DNA from: Blautia caecimuris | GTDB taxonomy: Bacteria > Bacillota > Clostridia > Lachnospirales > Lachnospiraceae | NCBI RefSeq assembly: GCF_024622975.1 | Contig: NZ_JANJZT010000016.1 | Location: 27,753 to 91,752, forward strand | DNA: 64,000 nucleotides | Direction of reading: 5' to 3' | Part shown: one piece after another, positions 30,201 through 37,873 of the stretch | How positions within the stretch are numbered: position 1 is the stretch's first letter | Layout: each line of letters opens with the position of its first letter | The notes under the pieces: model-generated | Told to the model about the DNA's origin: nothing | Database searches by the model: none | Seen by the model: the letters and a program-made list of their open reading frames with translations, nothing else | Made by a program: the position numbers and the translations under genes

Positions 30201-32028
30201 GAAAAAAGCAGCATATGCATCAGGCTGGATGGGCAGAAAAAAAGACCGGTGGAACAGTATGAAGCTGTGGAGCGGAAACGATCTCTGCAGACTGGACTGG
30301 ATTTTGTCTTTCCTGATACTGGCAGTTCTTTTTGTGACCTGCGCTCATTCTGATGTAAAGCTTACAGGAAACCGTTCCTTTCTGATGTATGAACATTTCG
30401 CGGATTTTTATCAGGCAAGCTATGAGCAGTCAGGAGGATACTGGGCAAATTATCTGCCAAGTACGTTTATTGCCTATGCGGTCTGGAATCTGCCCCTTTA
30501 TCTTACAGGACACGCACCGGAAGCAATGCTGACAAACAGTTTTATTAATATTATGTGGTATAAGCTTCTTCCGGTTATCTTATATTTTGTTACTGCTCAG
30601 ATTATTTACAAAATCGGAAAAGAAATGGGATTTGGCGAGAAAAAGTCTCTTTTGTGTAAGTTTGCGTTTCTTGTATTTCCGATGGGTGTGTTCAGCCAGT
30701 TTATTTTCAGCCAGTATGACATATTTACTGTGCTCTTTCTGGTACTGGGATTTTATTTTTTCCTTCGGGGGAAAATGTGGCAGTTTGCCCTTATGTGCGG
30801 ATTTGCTGCAACCTTTAAATATCATGCAGTGCTTTATTTCCTGGTACTTCTGCTTCTGAAGGAAAAGAAGATCAGAAATCTGATTAAATATACTGCTGTT
30901 ATGCTTGCTCCTTTGCTTGCAGAGATTCTTCCAAATATAGGATCTGAAGCGTTTAGAAGAAATGTATTTGGTTTTGGAGCGCTGGAATATGTACAGAAGC
31001 CTTTTTCTCTGGGATTTTTCAGCGGGATCAATCTTCTTGCAGCGGCAGCAGCCTTTGTGCTGGTGTGGGCTTATCAGAAAAAAGCAGAGACGCAGGATGA
31101 GCTTCGGTCATGGTCCGTATTTTTCTGTGTGGCAGTAAGCTTTGCAATCTTTGGATTTTCTACCTGGAATCCCCAGTGGATCCTTTTAATGGCGCCATTC
31201 CTTGTCCTGAACTTTATGATGAATGGTAACGGAAATCTTCTTTATATGGTAACAAATATTTTTATGCTTGCTATGTATATTTTCTGCAGCCAGAGTATGG
31301 TTGATGAGAGAGTGCTGAACAGCGGTATTCTCAAATATATTCTAAAAGACCGTGAGTTTTCCGTACGTATGTGGGATCTTTACGGGTTCCATGACCAGGA
31401 GCTTCTCTGTACTGCCATGTGGGTGGTATTGCTGATTTATGTAGTATTCGGACATCCCAGATATCACAGCAGAAAAGGAAATGTCATTGCCGGCGGGATG
31501 GTGTGGCAGATAAGGGCAGCCTTTCTGTTTGGAGTGGCTGCATTTGTACTTCCAATGACTGTATGTGCGGCAGGTGTCCTTCAGGGAAAAATAAATTTCT
31601 TTGACAACAGCAGGCAGAATATGGAAGCAGAGAATGTGGTTATGCTGGAAGAAAATGTTCCGGTGATACAGGAATTTACAGCAGACGGTTATACACTTTC
31701 CGGAATTAAGATCCGTATATACACAGAGCCGGGCAACAGTGAGATCAACAGCCTGAATGTGGTGCTGAAAGAAAAAGATACAGGAAAGGTGATTTATGAA
31801 AAAAATGGGGATACCTATGGAATGAAAGAGAATACAGCTCTTTATCCTTTCCTGAAAGAAAAAATCTCTGTAGAGCCGGGAAAAACCTATCGTCTGGAAA
31901 TTTCCAGTGATGCGCCAAAAGGAAGCGGAAAAGGTCTTTACTGTGTAACAGACAAGAAAGGAACAGAACTTCTGGAAGATCCTTCTGAAAACAGAAGTCT
32001 TCAGATGTGTGTTTCCGGGGTGCAGTAA
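30193..32028 (+). CDS. Multispan GT-C-like glycosyltransferase with C-terminal beta domain
   Basis: A 611-residue membrane protein starting at ATG 30193 behind AGGAGAG and overlapping the previous gene by 8 bp. It has about ten hydrophobic segments, with FSQYDIFTVLFLVLGFYFF in the place of the GT-C acidic loop motif. A C-terminal outside domain of about 125 residues follows (EFTADGYTLSGIKIRIYTEPGNS), probably a beta sandwich. It would use the lipid-linked sugar made by its neighbour to decorate the surface glycan. Confidence 0.7.
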   Translation: MNKKKAAYASGWMGRKKDRWNSMKLWSGNDLCRLDWILSFLILAVLFVTCAHSDVKLTGNRSFLMYEHFADFYQASYEQSGGYWANYLPSTFIAYAVWNLPLYLTGHAPEAMLTNSFINIMWYKLLPVILYFVTAQIIYKIGKEMGFGEKKSLLCKFAFLVFPMGVFSQFIFSQYDIFTVLFLVLGFYFFLRGKMWQFALMCGFAATFKYHAVLYFLVLLLLKEKKIRNLIKYTAVMLAPLLAEILPNIGSEAFRRNVFGFGALEYVQKPFSLGFFSGINLLAAAAAFVLVWAYQKKAETQDELRSWSVFFCVAVSFAIFGFSTWNPQWILLMAPFLVLNFMMNGNGNLLYMVTNIFMLAMYIFCSQSMVDERVLNSGILKYILKDREFSVRMWDLYGFHDQELLCTAMWVVLLIYVVFGHPRYHSRKGNVIAGGMVWQIRAAFLFGVAAFVLPMTVCAAGVLQGKINFFDNSRQNMEAENVVMLEENVPVIQEFTADGYTLSGIKIRIYTEPGNSEINSLNVVLKEKDTGKVIYEKNGDTYGMKENTALYPFLKEKISVEPGKTYRLEISSDAPKGSGKGLYCVTDKKGTELLEDPSENRSLQMCVSGVQ

Positions 32029-32108
32029 GAAACAGAGCCTATGAGTATCTGCTTTTATCAGTTAATAGCGAAATTTATCAATTATTAATATAAAAATTTC
32101 GTAAAGTG

Positions 32109-32138
32109 TTGTTAAAATTCATAAGTATGTGGTATAAT
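32109..32138 (+). promoter_or_regulatory. Promoter of hpf
   Basis: TTGTTA (32109-32114), 18-bp spacer, TATAAT (32133-32138), followed by a leader of about 70 bp. Confidence 0.65.
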
Positions 32139-32212
32139 GAACCCATAAGTAATAGACGCAGATTTTTACCTGCGTGGACATTACCCAAATAAACAGCAAA
32201 GGGGATGGATGT

Positions 32213-32740
<528 letters not shown>

Positions 32741-32756
32741 AGCAACCTGAATAAAT

Positions 32757-32792
32757 AAAAGCTGAGTCAGTTTTCTGTCTCAGCTTTTATAA
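32757..32792. terminator. Terminator between hpf and guaA (bidirectional)
   Basis: AAAAGCTGAG (32757-32766) and CTCAGCTTTT (32779-32788) form a 10-bp stem with A/T runs on both sides, so it can serve both convergent genes. Confidence 0.8.
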
Positions 32793-32807
32793 ATTTATTA
32801 CATTTCT

Positions 32808-34352
32808 TTATTCCATTTCAATTGTTGCCGGAGGTTTTCCGGTGCAGTCATAAAGAACACGGTTTACATGTTTTACTTCATTAATGATCCTGCTGGTAGC
32901 TTTTCCGATAATTTCCCACGGAAGCTCAGCGCTTTCCGCAGTCATAAAATCTGTAGTGGTTACTGCGCGAAGGGCAATGGCATAATCGTAGGTTCTTTCG
33001 TCTCCCATAACTCCGACAGATCTCATATTTGTCAGTGCTGCGAAGTACTGATTTACCTTTTTATCCCAGCCTGCGTTTGCAATCTCTTCACGCCAGATCG
33101 CATCAGCCTCCTGAACCATTTTTACTTTTTCAGCAGTTACCTCTCCGATAATACGGATGCCCAGTCCCGGGCCCGGGAACGGCTGGCGGAATACAAGATA
33201 CTCCGGAATGCCAAGCTCCAGTCCCGCTTTACGCACTTCATCTTTAAACAGATTTCTCAGAGGCTCAATGATTTCTTTAAAATCAACATAGTCAGGAAGT
33301 CCTCCCACATTGTGGTGTGATTTGATAACAGTGGACTCGCCCCCTACGCCGCTTTCAACAACATCCGGGTAAATGGTTCCCTGTACAAGGAAATCCACGG
33401 CGCCGATTTTTTTTGCTTCCTCCTCAAATACACGGATAAATTCTTCGCCGATGATTTTACGTTTACGCTCCGGCTCCTCAACGCCCTTCAGTTTTTCATA
33501 AAAACGTTCCTGAGCATTTACACGAATAAAATTCAGATCATAGGAACCTTCCGGGCCAAAGACAGCTTCCACCTCATCGCCTTCATTTTTGCGGAGAAGA
33601 CCGTGATCCACGAATACGCAGGTAAGCTGGCTTCCTACCGCTTTTGAAAGAAGGACTGCTGCAACAGAAGAATCCACTCCGCCTGAAAGGGCGCAGAGAA
33701 CCTTTCCGTTTCCGACCTTTTCACGGACCGCTTTAATGGAATCTTCTACAAAAGAATCCATTTTCCAGTCTCCGGCACATCCGCATACCTGATATACAAA
33801 GTTTGACAGCATTTTGGTTCCTTCCTGAGTATGAAGCACCTCCGGATGGAACTGAACTGCATAAAGCTTCTTTTCTTTATTTTCCACTGCAGCTACAGGG
33901 CAGTCATTTGTCCGGGCAGAAATTTCAAAGCCGGGAGCTTCTTTGGAAATGTAGTCGTTATGACTCATCCAACAGATTGTTTTTGGAGAAACTCCCTGGA
34001 ACAGGGCAGAGTCAGTGTTTACATGAACCTCAATTTTTCCGTATTCGCGCACAGGGGCTTTTTCTACCTTTCCGCCAAGCTGGTGCATCATAAGCTGAGA
34101 GCCGTAGCAGATTCCCAGGATCGGGATTCCGAGTTTGTAAATTTCTTCTGTATACGCAGGTGAATCTTCCAGATATACACTGTTTGGTCCGCCTGTAAAA
34201 ATAATTCCCTTAGGCTGGATTTCTTTTATTTTTTCAATATCTGTCTTGTAGGAATAGATTTCACAATATACATTGCATTCCCTTACACGGCGGGCAATCA
34301 ACTGATTATACTGACCGCCGAAATCAAGTACAACAACTGTTTCTCTTTTCAT
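32808..34352 (-). CDS. guaA: GMP synthase (glutamine-hydrolysing)
   Basis: A 514-residue enzyme converting XMP to GMP with glutamine. The amidotransferase domain has the nucleophile in ILGICYGSQ (Cys82) and the VQFHPEV His/Glu pair. The ATP pyrophosphatase domain has the PP-loop ALSGGVDSS, and the C-terminal dimer domain ends [17 protein letters not shown]. Full length. The start follows CTCAGGAGGAAAAT. No purine riboswitch is visible in the leader. Confidence 0.96.
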   Translation of the reverse strand: MKRETVVVLDFGGQYNQLIARRVRECNVYCEIYSYKTDIEKIKEIQPKGIIFTGGPNSVYLEDSPAYTEEIYKLGIPILGICYGSQLMMHQLGGKVEKAPVREYGKIEVHVNTDSALFQGVSPKTICWMSHNDYISKEAPGFEISARTNDCPVAAVENKEKKLYAVQFHPEVLHTQEGTKMLSNFVYQVCGCAGDWKMDSFVEDSIKAVREKVGNGKVLCALSGGVDSSVAAVLLSKAVGSQLTCVFVDHGLLRKNEGDEVEAVFGPEGSYDLNFIRVNAQERFYEKLKGVEEPERKRKIIGEEFIRVFEEEAKKIGAVDFLVQGTIYPDVVESGVGGESTVIKSHHNVGGLPDYVDFKEIIEPLRNLFKDEVRKAGLELGIPEYLVFRQPFPGPGLGIRIIGEVTAEKVKMVQEADAIWREEIANAGWDKKVNQYFAALTNMRSVGVMGDERTYDYAIALRAVTTTDFMTAESAELPWEIIGKATSRIINEVKHVNRVLYDCTGKPPATIEME

Positions 34353-34418
34353 TATTTTCCTCCTGAGAGTTGTCTATGAGCAAAGCGCTCGTTTGCTTTT
34401 CCTGTTTTTTCTTTTCCT

Positions 34419-34447
34419 ATTATATAGAAGGCGGCTGTATTTTACAA
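34419..34447 (-). promoter_or_regulatory. Promoter of guaA
   Basis: On the minus strand TTGTAA (34447-34442), 17-bp spacer, TATAAT (34424-34419). The leader is about 60 bases and can form a small AGCAAA/TTTGCT hairpin. Confidence 0.65.
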
Positions 34448-34513
34448 TATTTTTTTTCATCAGGTCAGGCTCCGTAAAAATTATGCCCTTTTTTACTCCG
34501 TTCACAGTATCCA

Positions 34514-34566
34514 GGTCAAAATGCATTCCAGATCATCTTCCATGAGGACATTTTGTTCTGTATGTC
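34514..34566 (-). repeat. Structured dispersed repeat, copy R2
   Basis: Reads toward guaA on the minus strand. It shares ACATACAG, CAAAATG, TCAT-ATGA hairpin arms, CTGGAATG and ATTTTGAC with copy R1. Here the outer arms CAAAATG and CATTTTG pair perfectly. Similarity with R1 extends about 14 bp further upstream (CCAG-ATTC-G). Confidence 0.7.
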
Positions 34567-34903
34567 TCAGAATTCTGGAATATATTCCGGAATCCCGGTT
34601 CCGGCACCTGTGATTTTACAGGTTTTTTAGAATTACATCACCTTTTTTTCAATTTATCCTCACATTTTCATCACAAATTCCATTTATAGTATTTAGTAAA
34701 TAAAGCGAATGCTTTTTTACATAAATTAAATTTTTGTTTTTCATACTCGCCGGGCCATACAGCCCGGCCCTCCTTCTTTATAGAACTTTTATCTCACAGG
34801 ATCATGCGTTTTTTCCATCTTAATTTTTTCCGTGTTACCATAATTTAAGAACAGAGGAAAGCCTGACAACAGAGCTTTACCATAAAATAAGGAGAATGGA
34901 GAA
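34567..34903. other. Gene-free stretch ahead of the potassium module
   Basis: AT-rich DNA with no plausible reading frame. It holds a perfect 7-bp GC-rich hairpin, GCCGGGC (34749-34755) and GCCCGGC (34762-34768), without a T-run. The sequence probably carries the promoter and leader of the potassium module, but no box pair stands out. I looked for a c-di-AMP riboswitch and saw none. Confidence 0.4.
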
Positions 34904-35086
34904 ATGATTATGTCCAATATTTTAAGATCCATACACAAATTAGAGGATAAATTTGACAACCGTGCAGAACGTTTTGCTTTTCGTCATCCACATGCAGCTG
35001 TCCTGGCTATGTTTATCGGCCTTCCTGTTTTTAGTCTGGCGGTTGTATCTCTTCTCATTGTCCTGGTTACACTGTTTTTAGGATAA
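34904..35086 (+). CDS. Small single-span membrane protein ahead of trkH
   Basis: A 60-residue protein: a charged amphipathic N-terminal half (KLEDKFDNRAERFAFRHPH) and one long hydrophobic C-terminal helix (about residues 33-59). The ribosome site AAGGAGAATGGAG is strong, though the true start may be Met1 or Met3. Its place directly upstream of TrkH suggests a small partner of the transporter, comparable in size to KdpF-like peptides, but with no sequence match I can name. Confidence 0.6.
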   Translation: MIMSNILRSIHKLEDKFDNRAERFAFRHPHAAVLAMFIGLPVFSLAVVSLLIVLVTLFLG

Positions 35087-35093
35087 CTCCTTT

Positions 35094-35179
35094 CGTCTTT
35101 ATACAATCTTAACATCATCAAATTCTTATTTATACATACTTAATACGAATTAAGATATGATAAAGACACCATAAAGACG
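35094..35179 (+). promoter_or_regulatory. Inverted repeat leader before trkH
   Basis: CGTCTTTAT (35094-35102) pairs perfectly with ATAAAGACG (35171-35179). Between them lies a second dyad, CTTAAT-ACGA-ATTAAG, and a doubled ATAAAGAC. The structure ends about 25 bp before the trkH start, next to its AAAGGGAGG ribosome site, so it could be a regulatory hairpin. Confidence 0.4.
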
Positions 35180-35203
35180 AGATAAAGGGAGGCAATCGCC
35201 GCA

Positions 35204-36544
35204 ATGAATCATACAGGAAACCGAAAACATCGACATTTTACTTCTTTTCAGGTAATCATTCTGGGATTTTTTTCTGTAATACTTCTTGGCAGCCTGCTTC
35301 TGATGCTCCCGCTTTCCACCCGGGACGGAAATGGCGCATCCTTTGCAGACAGCCTTTTTACTGCCACATCTGCAGTTTGTGTAACAGGACTTATTATCCA
35401 TGATACTGCAACCTACTGGTCTGAATTTGGTCAGGCGATCATTCTGACGCTGATCCAGATCGGCGGCATGGGCGTTGTGACAATTGCTGTTGCCATTGCT
35501 GTTGCGTCCGGCCGAAAAATCGGTCTGATGCAGCGAAGCACCATGCAGGAAGCAATTTCTGCCCACCAGGTTGGCGGTATCGTACGTTTGACCAAATTTA
35601 TTCTGAAAACCAGTATATTTATAGAGCTGATCGGAGCAGTGTTTCTGATGCCTGTATTCTGCAAAGATTTCGGTATTCTGAAAGGTCTGTGGTATTCTCT
35701 GTTCCACGCTGTATCTGCTTTCTGCAACGCCGGGTTTGATCTGCTTGGTGTCAGAGAACCTTTTTCCTCTCTGACCTCCTATGCTTCAAATCCTCTTGTA
35801 AACATTACGATCATGGCTTTGATCGTAACAGGTGGCGTGGGCTTTGTTACCTGGGCAGATATTAAGAAAAATAAACTGCAGTTTAAAAAATATAATATGC
35901 AGAGTAAAGTTATTCTGACGGTTACTGCTGTCTTGATCGCAGTTCCGGCTGTTTACTTCTTTTTCTGTGAATTTTCCGGTCTGCCTCTGGGAGAAAGGAT
36001 CTGGACCTCCCTGTTCCAGTCTGTAACGCCAAGAACAGCGGGATTTAACACTGCAGATCTGACCCTGCTTACAGAAACCGGACTGATGCTTATGATCATC
36101 CTGATGCTGATCGGTGGCTCTCCGGGTTCCACAGCCGGCGGTATGAAGACAACTACCATCGCAGTTCTGTTTTCTTCCGCTTTGTCCGTATTCCGCAAAA
36201 ACGATTTTGCTCATTTTTTCCGCAGACGTGTTCCGGACAGTGTGATCAAAAATGCTGCGACTATTCTGCTGATGTATCTGGTTCTGTTTCTTGGCGGAGG
36301 CATGATAATCAGTTACATTGACAAGGTTCCGCTGATTTCCGCTTTGTTTGAAACAAGCTCTGCCATTGGTACGGTTGGTCTGTCCCTTGGACTGACACCA
36401 ACCCTTGGAATGGTTTCAAGACTGATCCTGATCCTGCTTATGTTTTTTGGCAGGGTTGGCGGCCTGACACTTATTTTTGCAGCGCTTTCAGAAAGAAATT
36501 CCTACGGTTCCAGATATCCGCAGGAAAAAATTACAGTAGGTTAA
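35204..36544 (+). CDS. Trk/Ktr-type potassium uptake membrane protein
   Basis: A 446-residue member of the TrkH/KtrB family with repeated M1-P-M2 units. Selectivity-filter segments are visible: SAVCVTGLII in the first repeat, SAFCNAGFDL, SVTPRTAGFNTAD and SAIGTVGLSLG. The gating-loop block GGSPGSTAGGMKTTT is also present. It carries K+ (sometimes Na+-coupled) across the membrane with the NAD-binding subunit that follows. Confidence 0.92.
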   Translation: MNHTGNRKHRHFTSFQVIILGFFSVILLGSLLLMLPLSTRDGNGASFADSLFTATSAVCVTGLIIHDTATYWSEFGQAIILTLIQIGGMGVVTIAVAIAVASGRKIGLMQRSTMQEAISAHQVGGIVRLTKFILKTSIFIELIGAVFLMPVFCKDFGILKGLWYSLFHAVSAFCNAGFDLLGVREPFSSLTSYASNPLVNITIMALIVTGGVGFVTWADIKKNKLQFKKYNMQSKVILTVTAVLIAVPAVYFFFCEFSGLPLGERIWTSLFQSVTPRTAGFNTADLTLLTETGLMLMIILMLIGGSPGSTAGGMKTTTIAVLFSSALSVFRKNDFAHFFRRRVPDSVIKNAATILLMYLVLFLGGGMIISYIDKVPLISALFETSSAIGTVGLSLGLTPTLGMVSRLILILLMFFGRVGGLTLIFAALSERNSYGSRYPQEKITVG

Positions 36545-36562
36545 TAAAAGGAGACAATTACT

Positions 36563-37213
36563 ATGATGAAATCAATTTTACTGATAGGACTTGGAAGATT
36601 CGGACGCCATATTGCAATGAAACTGGATGAGCTTAATCATCAGGTAATGGCTATTGACAGAAATGAAGAAAGAGTAGATGCCATTCTTCCTTATGTTACA
36701 AACGCACAGATTGGTGATGCCACAAAGGAAGGATTTATGGAATCTCTTGGAGTAAGGAATTTCGATGTATGTATTGTGGCCATTGGAGATAATTTTCAGA
36801 GTTCTCTGGAAGCCACTTCCCTGCTCAGTGAGCTGGGTGCAAAATATGTTGTTTCCAGAGCTGCCAGAGATGTTCACGCCAAATTCCTCCTGAAAAACGG
36901 CGCTGATGAAGTTATTTATCCGGAAAAGCAAATGGCTGAATGGGCAGCGATCCGCTACAGTGCAGACCATATTCTGGACTATGTGGAGCTTGATGACGAA
37001 CATGCTATTTTTGAAATTTCTGTTCCGGAAAACTGGGTGGGAAGAACTGTTGGGCAGCTTGACATCCGAAACAAGCACAACATTAATATCATGGCATTTA
37101 AACATCAGGGAGTCATGAATCTGAATATTAAATCAGATACTCCTGTTCCGGAAAATAATACCATGCTTGTTCTTGGGAACATCAGAGATATTCAGAAGTG
37201 TTTCCACATCTGA
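36563..37213 (+). CDS. TrkA/KtrA regulatory subunit of potassium uptake
   Basis: A 216-residue cytoplasmic RCK protein. The N-terminal Rossmann fold has GLGRFGRHIA for nucleotide binding and a MAIDRNEERV acidic end; the C-terminal TrkA-C domain starts near residue 135 (FEISVPENWVGRTVGQLDIR), which can bind c-di-AMP in related proteins. It gates the TrkH-like pore coded 18 bp upstream. Confidence 0.92.
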   Translation: MMKSILLIGLGRFGRHIAMKLDELNHQVMAIDRNEERVDAILPYVTNAQIGDATKEGFMESLGVRNFDVCIVAIGDNFQSSLEATSLLSELGAKYVVSRAARDVHAKFLLKNGADEVIYPEKQMAEWAAIRYSADHILDYVELDDEHAIFEISVPENWVGRTVGQLDIRNKHNINIMAFKHQGVMNLNIKSDTPVPENNTMLVLGNIRDIQKCFHI

Positions 37214-37258
37214 TTGGAATAAAGCTTCCGTAAATACGCAACATGAAGGGATGATTTT

Positions 37259-37762
37259 ATGAAAGAACTGATTCTGATCTGCGCAGTAGCTGCTGTTTTT
37301 GCCCTGTGCTTTCTAATACTGAAAAAACTGGATATTTTCTTTGGCGACAGCAGCCGGACTGTAATCAGTTCCGACAGGCCCTCAATGCTTTCCATTGCAT
37401 TTGAACATACAGAAGAAGTCTCTCTTTTAAATGATCTTCTGGAAAGGTTTTCCCGTCAGGCTCCCGGCTGTGAGCTGAGTCTTTTCTACGGTTCTGCAAA
37501 GGATATTCAGAAGCAGCTGAATACAGGAAAAATTGATTTTGGATTTATCCGGGCGGATGTAAACACAGAGCCGGATCAAAAGCTGGGTTCTTTTCTTTTT
37601 CTGATGGATGAAAACATTCTTGCATGTGAGCCGTTGGGACTTCCTGTTATGCCTCTTAACTCACAGAAATTTCTTGTGAATGCTTTGTGGAAAAAAGGCA
37701 GCCGTTCCCAGGAAGCAGAATTATTTATCCGGTTGCTGAAGGCTGCATACCTGGAAAAATAG
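37259..37762 (+). CDS. Membrane-anchored protein with binding-protein-like domain
   Basis: A 167-residue protein with one N-terminal membrane helix (residues about 3-22) and an outside or inside soluble domain. The text LLNDLLERFSRQAPGCELSLFYGSAKDIQKQLNTGKIDFGFIR resembles the start of a periplasmic or LysR-type effector-binding fold, but the domain is only about half the usual size. It sits between trkA and kdpD in the same direction, so it may sense or modulate K+ transport. The function is unknown. Confidence 0.6.
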   Translation: MKELILICAVAAVFALCFLILKKLDIFFGDSSRTVISSDRPSMLSIAFEHTEEVSLLNDLLERFSRQAPGCELSLFYGSAKDIQKQLNTGKIDFGFIRADVNTEPDQKLGSFLFLMDENILACEPLGLPVMPLNSQKFLVNALWKKGSRSQEAELFIRLLKAAYLEK

Positions 37763-37774
37763 TTACTGTTCACA
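37763..37774 (+). repeat. TTACTGTTCACA half-site, copy B
   Basis: Identical to the first 12 bases of the 51348 copy and to the 10-bp arm at 7767. Only a short CACAAT/ATTGTG pairing is seen downstream, so this may be a degenerate palindrome. It is in the gap before kdpD. Confidence 0.4.
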
Positions 37775-37813
37775 ATGTTTATGATAATAAAAATAATTGT
37801 GTCCAACATATTT

Positions 37814-37844
37814 TTGTGCAGGATTTTGTCAGATAGGTTATAAT
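37814..37844 (+). promoter_or_regulatory. Possible promoter of kdpDE
   Basis: TTGTGC (37814-37819), 19-bp spacer, and a good TATAAT (37839-37844). The -35 box is weak and the spacer long, as for a regulated promoter. Confidence 0.45.
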
Positions 37845-37873
37845 GCCTGTATGAAATAACGAGGAGTGATAGT

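Noticed and set aside
34353..34903. Possible purine or c-di-AMP riboswitch ahead of guaA or trk genes
   Set aside because: I could not find the conserved core strings of either class. Only unassigned hairpins and repeat R2 are present.
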